From: Acinetobacter bereziniae LMG 1003 = CIP 70.12
GTDB lineage: Bacteria > Pseudomonadota > Gammaproteobacteria > Pseudomonadales > Moraxellaceae
DNA: 64,000 nt
Assembly: GCF_000368925.1 (NCBI RefSeq)
Contig: NZ_KB849755.1
Location: 649,221-713,220 of the forward strand
Reading direction: 5' to 3'
This document shows, one piece after another, positions 45,659 through 54,224 of this stretch. Within the stretch, counting starts at the first letter, position 1; every line of letters starts with the position of its first letter. The notes under the pieces were generated by a model. The model ran no database searches. It was not told the origin of the DNA and saw nothing but the letters and a program-made list of their open reading frames with translations. A program made the position numbers and the translations under genes.

Positions 45659-46007
45659 AACTGTTAAATAGTCACAAGATACTAGAGTCAAGCTATTGAA
45701 AACTTATAAGGTAGAATATAATTTTTCTTGATCAAATAAATACAATGTGATGAAGCTATTGCTTAATGATATAAAGCTTTCATTGACACACTTTATACCT
45801 AAAGTTTAAATAGATTTGCATAAGTAATACCTCACTTTGTACAAGCACTGTTTTATTTAAGCGCACTCTTACGCTACAAACAAATTAGTGTTTTGTTTTG
45901 TCTCATACACTTACGCTCAAGATGGCGACATCCATGTCAACTCAAGATACAAAGACCACCTATGATTCAAAACTGCAAAAATAAATGAATCACTTAAGTT
46001 AAAACAC
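45659..46007. other. Intergenic region with an inverted repeat copy
   Basis: No gene is seen between the convergent exporter and SDR genes. About half is taken up by dispersed repeat copy D (45771-45941). No clear terminator is visible, so the repeat's hairpins may serve in that role. Confidence 0.5.
45771..45941 (-). repeat. Dispersed intergenic repeat, copy D (inverted)
   Basis: The same family as copies A, B and C but on the opposite strand. The core reads TAAAGTTTAAAT at 45800-45811 (reverse of ATTTAAACTTTA). The ATAAAGCTTTCATTG end at 45771-45785 is the reverse of the CAATGAAAGCTTTAT right end, and GGCGACATCCATGTC at about 45924-45938 is the reverse of the ACATGGATGTCGCC left palindrome. 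Confidence 0.75.
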
Positions 46008-46844
46008 TTATTTGGCTAACTTATTAATTCGCTTGGCATAACTCGAATGTGCAGAATGGTCAAGTTTAGTCAGTATTCCATCATCACCTAAAACACGGCG
46101 TGCCCCTCTTTGTAACCATTGGGGCAATAAACCATAAGCGCCATGCACAGTTTGTAAATAATCAGGAACTGCGATGAATAAACGTGGCTTAATTAAAGCA
46201 CTTACGACAGCATTGGCAACTTGCTGTGGGCTCACGGCTGGGATCGTTTTTGCCGCATTTTCAGTTCCCAAGGTCAGTTCAGTCAGCACCTTACTGGGAA
46301 GAATTGCAGTAAATTGAATATTTGAATCACGAAACTCGCCTGCAACTGCTTCAGTCAAACCAATCACCGCAAATTTGGTTCCAGAATAAACAGCTGAACC
46401 CGGTAAGGCAAAACGCCCTGCAAGTGACGCAATATTAACAATATGTCCTTGTTGTTGTTTGATCAGTTCAGGGAGGGCCAATTGCATTCCAATGACTACA
46501 CCACGAAAATTAATATCAATTTGCGCATCTGCCAATGCTGGATCTTCATCAATAAATGCCCCCATTGGCATAATGCCCGCATTATTCACCAATGAATATA
46601 AACTGCCATAATGATCAATTGTGTCTTGAATAAATTGCGAAAAAGATGCTCGATCTCTTACATCAACTTGAAAAGCTTTAGCACCAATACGTTTTGCCTC
46701 TTTTTCAGCAAGTGCCAAATCAAGATCACCGATGCTGACTTTTGCACCCAGTGCGATCAAAGCTTCTGCAGTAGCCAAACCTATACCACGTGCTGCACCT
46801 GTAATCGCAATCACTTTGCCTTTTAATTGTTGTTTTTTAAACAT
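46008..46844 (-). CDS. Short-chain dehydrogenase/reductase
   Basis: A 278-residue NAD(P)-dependent SDR. It has the cofactor loop TGAARGIGLA near residue 16, the NNAG motif near 90 and the catalytic Ser-Tyr-Lys arrangement (NIASLAGRFALPGSAVYSGTKFAV, with Tyr and Lys near 155-159). A C-terminal extension of about 40 basic residues is present. It lies 80 bases downstream of a Baeyer-Villiger-type monooxygenase on the same strand, so it may oxidise an alcohol to the ketone that the monooxygenase uses, or handle its product. Substrate inferred only from context. Confidence 0.85.
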   Translation of the reverse strand: MFKKQQLKGKVIAITGAARGIGLATAEALIALGAKVSIGDLDLALAEKEAKRIGAKAFQVDVRDRASFSQFIQDTIDHYGSLYSLVNNAGIMPMGAFIDEDPALADAQIDINFRGVVIGMQLALPELIKQQQGHIVNIASLAGRFALPGSAVYSGTKFAVIGLTEAVAGEFRDSNIQFTAILPSKVLTELTLGTENAAKTIPAVSPQQVANAVVSALIKPRLFIAVPDYLQTVHGAYGLLPQWLQRGARRVLGDDGILTKLDHSAHSSYAKRINKLAK

Positions 46845-46924
46845 AGATTTGTCCTTTATCTTATCAGCAATTTAAGTTGCTTATTTTAGTGAATTAGCAC
46901 TCTATATCTTGATCTTGTAAAAAA

Positions 46925-48427
46925 TCATGATGCTGATTTTGTCTCTGGTTTATAATCAACACGATATTCTCGGAGATTAAAACGTTTCATTTTTTCACGC
47001 AGTTTAAATGTGGTCCATGGCCAGACTGTACTGTTTCGACCATTTCGATCAATGAAATAGCTCTGACATCCACCTTTATTCCAGACTGTGGTTTGCAATG
47101 CAGCTTGAACTTCCTCATTGAACATTTTGGTCTTTTCTGGATGAGGCTCGATGGTTTGAATCCCCAAACGGATCGCCTGCTTTAAAGCATCTATGATATA
47201 ACCCAATTGCGCTTCAATAATGATAAAAGCAGAAGAACTCACCGCGATATTCGGTCCAAACATTAAAAAACCATTCGGGCAGTTTTCTACCATTGTTCCC
47301 ATATAACCTTCCGGACTACCTTGCCAAACATCCGACATCCGTTGTCCAAAACGGTTATATACCCGTTTGGCAATCGGTGGTTCAGCAATTTCAAAGCCTG
47401 TTCCAAGAATGATTATATCTGCTTCACAACTTTCACCATTTGAAGCAATTAAAGTATTGCCTTTAATTTCAGTTAAACCACTGGCAATAACCTCTACATT
47501 GTCTTGTGCCAATGCTGGATACCAATTGTTGGATTGTAAAATACGCTTACAGCCAATGATAAAATCAGGAGTGAGCTTTTGGCGTAATTGCGGATTTTTA
47601 ATATGATAGTTCAAATGCCATCGTGCTAGTTTTTGAAATTGCTTCATGGCTGCTGGACTTTGAATTCCACCATTAATGGTTTCAAAAATTCCATACACAG
47701 ATCCACGCATGAGTTGTTGCGTCATCGGCAATAACTTAAACATGGCACGTACTGGAGCCAGTAAAGGCATATCAGATTTTGGCAATACCCATTGTGCAGT
47801 TCGTTGAAACACCGTTAATTGTTGCACCATCGGCTGTATTTGCGGTACAAACTGTAGTGCAGATGCCCCTGTTCCAATTACAGCAACTTGTTTTCCTGTT
47901 AAATCAATATCGTGACGCCACTGTGAAGAATGGAAAATCTCGCCTTTAAAATGTTCAATCCCTTTGACATTTGGTAATACAGGTTCATGCATAGGACCAC
48001 AAGCAAGAATAGCAAATTGTGATCTCAATTCACCTTGATTGGTTTGGATGATCCAACAATCTTCTGCATCAGACCATTGTGCTTCAAGTGCCTCACGATT
48101 TAAATGCACATGTGGCATCACGTTGTATTTATCAACAACATCAAACAAATACTGTTTAATTTCCTTTTGTTGGGCAAAAACTCGAGACCAAGCTGGATTT
48201 TGTTCAAAAGAATAAGAATACAATGCCGAAGGAACATCACAAGCACAGCCCGGATAAGTGTTTTCTCGCCATACACCGCCCATTTCAGCCGCTTTTTCCA
48301 ACAAAATAAAATCTTCAATGCCCGCTTCTTTCAATTTGATCGCTGCGCCCAGACCTGCAAAACCACCACCGACGATAATCACTCGATAAAAGTTTTGATC
48401 CTTTACATTATTTTTCTTTTGTTCCAT
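46925..48427 (-). CDS. Flavin-containing monooxygenase, Baeyer-Villiger type
   Basis: A 500-residue FAD/NADPH monooxygenase. The N-terminal FAD loop IVGGGFAGLGAAIKL is near residue 18, followed by GGVWRENTYPGCACDVPS. The Baeyer-Villiger fingerprint FxGxxxHxxxW is seen as FKGEIFHSSQWRHD near 164-174, and the NADPH loop VIGTGASALQFVPQI near 182. Such enzymes convert ketones to esters or lactones. It is divergent from a TetR regulator and upstream of an SDR, together resembling a small catabolic unit for a cyclic or long-chain ketone or alcohol. Substrate unknown. Confidence 0.88.
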   Translation of the reverse strand: MEQKKNNVKDQNFYRVIIVGGGFAGLGAAIKLKEAGIEDFILLEKAAEMGGVWRENTYPGCACDVPSALYSYSFEQNPAWSRVFAQQKEIKQYLFDVVDKYNVMPHVHLNREALEAQWSDAEDCWIIQTNQGELRSQFAILACGPMHEPVLPNVKGIEHFKGEIFHSSQWRHDIDLTGKQVAVIGTGASALQFVPQIQPMVQQLTVFQRTAQWVLPKSDMPLLAPVRAMFKLLPMTQQLMRGSVYGIFETINGGIQSPAAMKQFQKLARWHLNYHIKNPQLRQKLTPDFIIGCKRILQSNNWYPALAQDNVEVIASGLTEIKGNTLIASNGESCEADIIILGTGFEIAEPPIAKRVYNRFGQRMSDVWQGSPEGYMGTMVENCPNGFLMFGPNIAVSSSAFIIIEAQLGYIIDALKQAIRLGIQTIEPHPEKTKMFNEEVQAALQTTVWNKGGCQSYFIDRNGRNSTVWPWTTFKLREKMKRFNLREYRVDYKPETKSAS

Positions 48428-48495
48428 ATTAAAAATCGCTTAGAATGTGATCGACTGGAATAAAATGTCAAAAACGGAATGACTTGTCAATTTCT

Positions 48496-48508
48496 ATTGT
48501 TTAACAAT
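48496..48508. promoter_or_regulatory. Candidate TetR operator
   Basis: The near-perfect palindrome ATTGTT-t-AACAAT lies in the 109-base gap between the divergent monooxygenase and tetR genes. That is the usual place for an autoregulatory repressor site. Confidence 0.45.
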
Positions 48509-48536
48509 ATTAAAGATTATTTGGTATTTTTTGCCT

Positions 48537-49172
48537 ATGCGTGAACAATTCAGTTTAAGCCGTGCTGAACGGCAACGATTACAGTTACAAGCAGAAATTT
48601 TAGAAGCAGCTTTTTTAGAATTTTCTGAACGCGGCTATCACCAAACAGCCATTTCAGATATTGCTAAACGTCTGGGTATTGGACATGGGACCTTTTATCG
48701 TCATTTTGAAAATAAACGCGATATTCTCCAACATGTCATTTCAGACACAATGCAAAAAATTATGGCGCTGTTGACTGGTGAGAATGCGCCTCAAGCTGTA
48801 AAAAATATTGAGGAATATCGGGAACAATGTCAGCGTATTTCTGAACGTTTAAGGGCTTTTGCTCAAGGAAACCCACTCACCTTAAAACTAGTATTGCTCG
48901 AAGCAACATCGATTGATGCTGAAATGACACAGTTTATTCAAAATTTAATGCACATGGCTGGCATGCTTACAGCTGATTATCTTGAACATGGTGTGGAACA
49001 GGGCTTTTTTAGAGAAAATTTAGATTGTGAAAATACAGGACATAACATCATCGGTATGATCATGAATGGTGCCTTACGCTTTTTAGCCAATCCTGATGAC
49101 TTAATTGGTTTAGAAAATTATGGAAATTCAATTATTGATTTAATTATCGGAGGCGTTGCTAAGGCTTCCTGA
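48537..49172 (+). CDS. TetR-family transcriptional regulator
   Basis: A 211-residue TetR repressor with a clear N-terminal helix-turn-helix (AFLEFSERGYHQTAISDIAKRLGIGHGTFYRHFENK in outline, residues 25-60). A basic leader and a helical ligand domain are also present. The ATG at 48537 is preferred to a TTG at 48531. It is divergent from the Baeyer-Villiger-type monooxygenase, and a palindrome at 48496-48508 sits between them, so control of the monooxygenase-SDR unit is likely. Ligand unknown. Confidence 0.87.
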   Translation: MREQFSLSRAERQRLQLQAEILEAAFLEFSERGYHQTAISDIAKRLGIGHGTFYRHFENKRDILQHVISDTMQKIMALLTGENAPQAVKNIEEYREQCQRISERLRAFAQGNPLTLKLVLLEATSIDAEMTQFIQNLMHMAGMLTADYLEHGVEQGFFRENLDCENTGHNIIGMIMNGALRFLANPDDLIGLENYGNSIIDLIIGGVAKAS

Positions 49173-49220
49173 ATAGCAATATTAAAAAACATTTCCAAAT
49201 TAGACATTGCTTGATACGAG

Positions 49221-49256
49221 TCTGACAGCGCGCCATCATTGAATGTTGCTGTCAGA
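49221..49256. terminator. Hairpin between convergent genes
   Basis: The stem TCTGACAGC/GCTGTCAGA encloses an 18-base loop between the convergent tetR and lipoprotein genes. There is no T run, so it is only a possible terminator. Confidence 0.4.
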
Positions 49257-49283
49257 TCTCTGTCCTCTGTCAGTATTTGAAGC

Positions 49284-49799
49284 TCATAAACCATCTTTAG
49301 TCTGTTTACAGCCAATCACCATAATATTGGTAATAATGTCACCTGGACCAGTTAATGCCGTGATATTGCATAGATATTGAGCACGCTCTTGTACAGCGTT
49401 TTGATAGTATCCAGTAGGTCGATATTGGTTTTCATAAATCGCACCCACAACACCTTGCCCTCCAGTTTGTCCAACAACTCGCTGACCTGCATATTCAGAG
49501 CCAGTTTGCACAAACTGTTGTACCACATGTTGAGAAACAATAGAATTTTCCCACATTGCTGAACCGCCTAATTTGCTAGCAGGAACTCGGTAAGTCGGTG
49601 AACCAAAAATATCAATGGCTTTGTTTACATGTTGCCCAACCAATTTATCAGCAGCTTGTTTTACTGGATTAGGTGTAGTTACACAACCAGTGAGTGACAA
49701 CCCCAATGTCAATGCAGCCAAAAGACCGATCAGATTGGGTTTCAATCGACTCAGTAACTGTTGAGGAACATGGTTTAGCGTTTGTTGTTTTATCCACAT
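49284..49799 (-). CDS. Predicted lipoprotein of unknown function
   Basis: A 171-residue protein with a basic N-terminus, a hydrophobic segment (LIGLLAALTLGLSLTG) and the lipobox LTGC with Cys at residue 39. The leader is longer than usual. The mature part has AIDIFGSPTYRVP, which resembles small outer-membrane assembly-like lipoproteins, then a Gly-rich VVGQTGGQGVVGAIYENQY and two late cysteines (YLCNI and IGCKQ) that could pair. I do not recognise the family. Location is probably the periplasmic face of an envelope membrane. Confidence 0.7.
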   Translation of the reverse strand: MWIKQQTLNHVPQQLLSRLKPNLIGLLAALTLGLSLTGCVTTPNPVKQAADKLVGQHVNKAIDIFGSPTYRVPASKLGGSAMWENSIVSQHVVQQFVQTGSEYAGQRVVGQTGGQGVVGAIYENQYRPTGYYQNAVQERAQYLCNITALTGPGDIITNIMVIGCKQTKDGL

Positions 49800-49920
49800 A
49801 AGAATTTCCTTTTATTCGCTTTTGATTTTACTTTATTGATCTGTATTCAAGATCACCCAATGGATTTTCAGAAAATATTGCTTCGTTTTTAGATAGAATT
49901 TAAAAGTCAGAAGCTCAATT

Positions 49921-50379
49921 TTATGGATCTAAATAATATTCAGCTCTCACCTTGCCTTGCTCTAACTCAATCGCTCGTTCAGTCACTCGTTCAAGAAATT
50001 GCTGATCACACTCTAAACCAGTCATTTTTTTACTAGATGTCGTTGGCGCATTTTCATCATCAAATGCAGTCTGATTACACTGATTATCTTTAAAGCTATG
50101 AATTGCTTGCCACTCTTTTTGTGCATCTAACAATCTTTTTTTTTCATTGGCTGTAAGTGTTACCGACAGTTTTTGCTCAGCATTTTTTAACCTTTGATTC
50201 TGACGTTGGTACTCTGCACTGATACATTTTTGCTTGTTGGTTCCTGTTTTAGCAGCATGCGTACATTCATCATATGTTTTTGAGTATTGTAATGTCGGTG
50301 TAGCCGATAGTGCAGTTGCAACACTAGATAAACTCACAAATCCCCAAATATATAGCCATTTTGAAAAGATATTGTTCAT
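49921..50379 (-). CDS. LprI/DUF1311-family periplasmic protein
   Basis: A 152-residue secreted protein with a signal peptide ending around ALSA. The mature part has the DUF1311/LprI pattern: conserved Cys in YDECTHAA and KQKCISAEYQRQNQRLKNAEQKL, a central LLDAQKEWQAIHSFKDNQC and a late Cys. Some family members inhibit lysozyme; whether this one does is unknown. The ATG at 50379 is preferred to a GTG at 50388. It is monocistronic and next to another small envelope protein. Confidence 0.78.
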   Translation of the reverse strand: MNNIFSKWLYIWGFVSLSSVATALSATPTLQYSKTYDECTHAAKTGTNKQKCISAEYQRQNQRLKNAEQKLSVTLTANEKKRLLDAQKEWQAIHSFKDNQCNQTAFDDENAPTTSSKKMTGLECDQQFLERVTERAIELEQGKVRAEYYLDP

Positions 50380-50705
50380 ACAATTCACTCATTGATCTAA
50401 AAATTTTATTGAAGACATTTAAATGTATTGTTCATAGATTGGTTTATTTATACGCTAAATTTTAATTCATGTGAAATTGAAACTATAATTAAGGGAATCG
50501 GCATTCAATAAAATTAAAAAAATTGAATCTTAGCTCAATATTTTTTGCGATGATTTGGATAATTTGCAGCCTCAAAAATACGATTGTGTCTAACCCATCA
50601 GTTCAATAATTTAGGGGCATTAAGACTATTCCTGATGGCTTTATCTTCTTCAAAAAAAGAACTTCCATGTAAATACATAAAAGTTCTTTTTGATTGTGAA
50701 TATGA
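50380..50705. other. AT-rich intergenic region
   Basis: No gene is seen. It contains the terminator at 50654-50691 for the gdh/hut transcript and presumably the promoter of the LprI-like gene. Nothing else stands out. Confidence 0.45.
50654..50691 (-). terminator. Rho-independent terminator at the end of the hut-gdh unit
   Basis: The stem AAAAAGAACTT/AAGTTCTTTTT encloses a 16-base loop. It has A/T tracts on both sides and lies 15 bases beyond the glutamate dehydrogenase stop. Confidence 0.72.
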
Positions 50706-51977
50706 TTAGCCAGGGAAAATACCACGTTCCATACGTGCTTTTAAGATCCGTTCACAACCCAAAATAAATGCTGCCGTTCTTAAACTACATATTTTTTCAT
50801 TTGAGGTATGCCACACATCATTAATCGCCTGAACCATTAACTTATCCAAGCGTTGGTTAATTTCTTCTTCAGACCAAAAATAGCTCGACATATCTTGTAC
50901 CCATTCGAAATAACTGACGGTGACACCACCAGCATTACAAATCACATCAGGTACAACCGTCACACCACGCTGAATTAAAATATCATCTGCTTCTGGATAA
51001 GTTGGACCATTTGCACCTTCTAAAACTAATTTTGCTGTTAATTTCTGTGCTCGCTCAACTGTGATTTGTCCTTCCAATGCAGCAGGAATTAAAATGTCCA
51101 TCTCGACTTCCCAAAAGTCCTCATCTGCAATTAACTGGCTATCGGTAAAATCTGCGACCCCTTGGTGAGTTTCCAAATGTTTTTTTAAACTTTCTAAATC
51201 AATACCTTCTGGGTTAAAAATGGTTCCAGTATGATCTTGGATTGCCACGATAAGTGATTGTGATTCTGCAAAAAGATAAGCTGCTTCACTACCTACATTA
51301 CCAAAGCCTTGTACTGCAACTTTTGCACCTTTGAGTGGCAGCTTAATTTTTTCAGCGACCTCTCGACCAGTGACAAAAACACCACGACCTGTAGCTTTAA
51401 TACGACCGAGAGATCCGCCCAAATGAATCGGTTTACCTGTCACAACGCCTGTGACAGTGTGTCCCTGTCCAGATGAATAGGTATCCATAATCCAGCCCAT
51501 TACATTGGGGTTAGTACCCACATCAGGTGCTGGAATATCTTTTTGTGGACCAATAATATGACTGATCTCACTGGTATAACGTCGAGTTAAACGTTCTAAC
51601 TCACGCGGAGAAAGTTGGCGTGGGTCGACTCAAACACCACCTTTAGCACCACCAAAAGGTAGATTTAACACAGCAGTTTTAATGGTCATCCATGCTGAAA
51701 GTGCCATAACTTCATTTAAATCGACATCTGGATGATAGCGAATCCCCCCTTTTCCCGGTCCACGTGACAAATTATGTTGTACACGGTACCCCTCAAAATG
51801 CTGAATCGTTCCATCATCCATCACGATTGGTACATCAACAATCAACGCGCGTTTGGGACGTTTTAATGTATCAATATAACCCTTGAGATGTTCTAAATAA
51901 GGCGTCACCCGTTCGATTTGTTCAAGATAAGTCGACCATGGACCATGATTTTGAGCAATATAAGATAAATTCGACAT
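50706..51977 (-). pseudogene. Glutamate dehydrogenase interrupted by one in-frame TGA
   Basis: Glutamate dehydrogenase interconverts glutamate and 2-oxoglutarate. Ignoring one stop, the frame is 424 codons and encodes a complete hexameric-type enzyme: GPGKGGIRYHPDV and the catalytic Lys region TIKTAVLNLPFGGAKGG before residue 116, then KDIPAPDVGTNPNVMGW, the NAD(P) loop VQGFGNVGSEAAYLF and GANGPTYPEADDIL. The stop is TGA at 51630-51632, in GGV-stop-VDPRQLS, where homologues commonly have Arg (GGIRVDP). CGA to TGA by one C-to-T change would explain it. There is no frameshift or deletion. It lies 37 bases after hutG, at the end of histidine degradation. Confidence 0.9.
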
Positions 51978-52013
51978 GTATTTTTTGTCCTTTTAATGCG
52001 TTGTGTTCAGGCA

Positions 52014-52934
52014 TCAATCAAAAAGATAATTAAAAATAATATAAGCCGCTAATTTGGCAGTTCTGTTGTCCAAATCAAATTTTGGATTACACTCAGCCAC
52101 ATCAAAAACTTTAATTTTTCCAGAATTTTTAATGGCTTGAAATAAAGGATCAAATACTGATAAATCAATTCCTTTCACCGCAGGAGCACTCACACCTGGT
52201 GCGATACTGGCACTAAAGACATCTAAATCAACCGTGACATAAAGCACATCAACCTTTTCAATAAATTGATTTATTTTCAGTGTGATTGCATCCAAATTGC
52301 TTTCTCGTAATGCTTGATCATAAATATAGCGACAATTCAAACGATCTGCTGTTTCAAATAACACTTGAGTATTTGCATGTTTGGCAACACCAATACATAA
52401 ATAATGAAATTCTTGCTGATATTGTGCTAATAAATGGGCAGCATTTAAAAAAGGTGTTCCTGAGCTTACGTGATCAGCTTCACGCAAATCAAAATGTGCA
52501 TCAAAGTTGATAATGCCAATTGTTTGATTGGGTTGATGCTTCTGTACATATTGAAATAATCCAGAAAAACTTCCAAATGCCACTTCATGCCCACCACCTA
52601 AAACGATGGTTTGGCTTCCAGAGGAAAGACAAACTTCAACCTGATCAGCCAATTCCGCCTGTGCCTTTTCAAGATCACCATCTACACATATTACTGTGCC
52701 CAAATCCGCGATTGAAAGCGCTTGATGTACGGGTAAATTTGCCAATTGGGCACGTATTGCATCAGGCGCATCTGCCGCACCCAAACGACCTTTATTGCGC
52801 TTCACACCTTCATCTGAACTAAAGCCAATCAATGCATAAGATGCATGAGCTTGAGTATTGATCACTTGATGGATACGCAAATGTGCTTCACCCTCACCAT
52901 CGTTGCGTCCTTGCCATATAAATGAATGCTTCAT
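52014..52934 (-). CDS. hutG: Formimidoylglutamase HutG
   Basis: HutG hydrolyses N-formimidoyl-L-glutamate to glutamate and formamide, the last step of histidine degradation. The 306-residue ureohydrolase has the arginase-family metal motifs: GGGHEVAFGS near residue 115, NFDAHFDLR near 143 and VTVDLDVFSASIAPGVSAPA near 230. It lies 33 bases downstream of hutI on the same strand. The hydrolase form (HutG), rather than the deiminase route (HutF), is indicated by this fold and gene order. Confidence 0.93.
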   Translation of the reverse strand: MKHSFIWQGRNDGEGEAHLRIHQVINTQAHASYALIGFSSDEGVKRNKGRLGAADAPDAIRAQLANLPVHQALSIADLGTVICVDGDLEKAQAELADQVEVCLSSGSQTIVLGGGHEVAFGSFSGLFQYVQKHQPNQTIGIINFDAHFDLREADHVSSGTPFLNAAHLLAQYQQEFHYLCIGVAKHANTQVLFETADRLNCRYIYDQALRESNLDAITLKINQFIEKVDVLYVTVDLDVFSASIAPGVSAPAVKGIDLSVFDPLFQAIKNSGKIKVFDVAECNPKFDLDNRTAKLAAYIIFNYLFD

Positions 52935-52967
52935 AATAAATACAACTCTGTGAAAGTGAGCTTAGGG

Positions 52968-54173
52968 CTAAAATGAAACTTCTGTGCCATGTCGAATAAT
53001 CCGCTTAGATAAATCACCACCCAGCCAGTAAACAATTTCAGAGGGATGCTCAATATCCCAAGCTATAAAATCGGCGAACTTACCTTGCTCTAAACTGCCG
53101 TGTGTATCTTGCAAGCCAAGTGCAAAAGCGGCATTGATGGTGACTGCCGCCAAAGCTTGTTCAGGTGTCAATCGAAATAAAGTACTGCCCATATTCAACA
53201 TTAAACGTAGGGACAGTGTTGGAGAAGTTCCCGGGTTTAAATCACTCGATAGTGCAATACGCACACCATGTTTATGTAAGCTATCTAATGGTGGATACTG
53301 GGTTTCTCTAAGAAAATAAAATGCGCCAGGCAAGAGCACTGCAACAGTTCCCGAAGCGGCCATCGCTTTGGCATCATCTTCGGTCATAAACTCCAAATGA
53401 TCAGCCGAAAGTGCGTGGTAACGTGCAGCAAGGCTTGAACCACCCAAAGATGAAAGCTGTTCAGCATGTAATTTCACAGGAAGATTTAAGTGCTGTGCAG
53501 TTTTAAAAACACGCTCAACTTGAGCAGGTGAAAATGCCAAATGCTCACAAAAGGCATCGACGGCATCAACCAAACCTTCCTGCGCTAATTTCGGCAACAT
53601 CTCATTGCAAATGTACTCAATATAAGCATCACTTCGCCCCTGATACTCTGGAGCTAAGGCATGCGCAGCCAAACAAGTACTACGTACTGTCATTGGCAAA
53701 GCATCCGCGATTTGACGAATAACGCGAAGCATTTTTCGTTCATTTTCATAGTCCAGACCATAACCTGATTTAATTTCAATCGTGGTTACGCCATCTTTGA
53801 GCAAACATAGAACTCGTTTCAAGGCTGCATTCAAAAGCTCTGCTTCACTTGCTTCCCGCGTGGCACGAACCGTACTGGCAATTCCACCACCGCTGGCGGC
53901 TATTTCTGCATAACTTATCCCTTGCAAACGTTTTTCAAACTCAACGCTGCGATTCCCCCCAAATACACTATGTGTATGGCAGTCAATCAGACCAGGGGTT
54001 ACCCATGCAGCATTGAGATCAATTGTCTCAGCATAATCATCTACAGGAACATTCTTTTGAGGACCAATCCAGTGAATATGTGGTCCTAAAGTCACGATTG
54101 CAGCATTTTCAATTATGGAATAATCCCCATTTTGCATGGTAGCGATATGACAGTTCGTCCAAAGTTTTTTCAT
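52968..54173 (-). CDS. hutI: Imidazolonepropionase HutI
   Basis: HutI opens the ring of 4-imidazolone-5-propionate to give formimidoylglutamate. The 401-residue amidohydrolase has the metal-binding DCHTHSVFGGNR near residue 75, IEIKSGYGLD near 135, the LAAHALAPEY segment, LHAEQLS near 245 with a metal His, and SSDLNPGT near 315 with the catalytic Asp. It lies between hutT and hutG in the hut operon. Complete and normal in length. Confidence 0.95.
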   Translation of the reverse strand: MKKLWTNCHIATMQNGDYSIIENAAIVTLGPHIHWIGPQKNVPVDDYAETIDLNAAWVTPGLIDCHTHSVFGGNRSVEFEKRLQGISYAEIAASGGGIASTVRATREASEAELLNAALKRVLCLLKDGVTTIEIKSGYGLDYENERKMLRVIRQIADALPMTVRSTCLAAHALAPEYQGRSDAYIEYICNEMLPKLAQEGLVDAVDAFCEHLAFSPAQVERVFKTAQHLNLPVKLHAEQLSSLGGSSLAARYHALSADHLEFMTEDDAKAMAASGTVAVLLPGAFYFLRETQYPPLDSLHKHGVRIALSSDLNPGTSPTLSLRLMLNMGSTLFRLTPEQALAAVTINAAFALGLQDTHGSLEQGKFADFIAWDIEHPSEIVYWLGGDLSKRIIRHGTEVSF

Positions 54174-54224
54174 TCACATTTCCTCATACTGCCTATGCAA
54201 TGCCATGTATAAGCAGTTTCAGTA

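Noticed and set aside
51630..51632. TGA in glutamate dehydrogenase as a selenocysteine codon
   Set aside because: No known glutamate dehydrogenase has selenocysteine here, the position is normally a non-redox residue, and I see no obvious SECIS-like hairpin directly after it.
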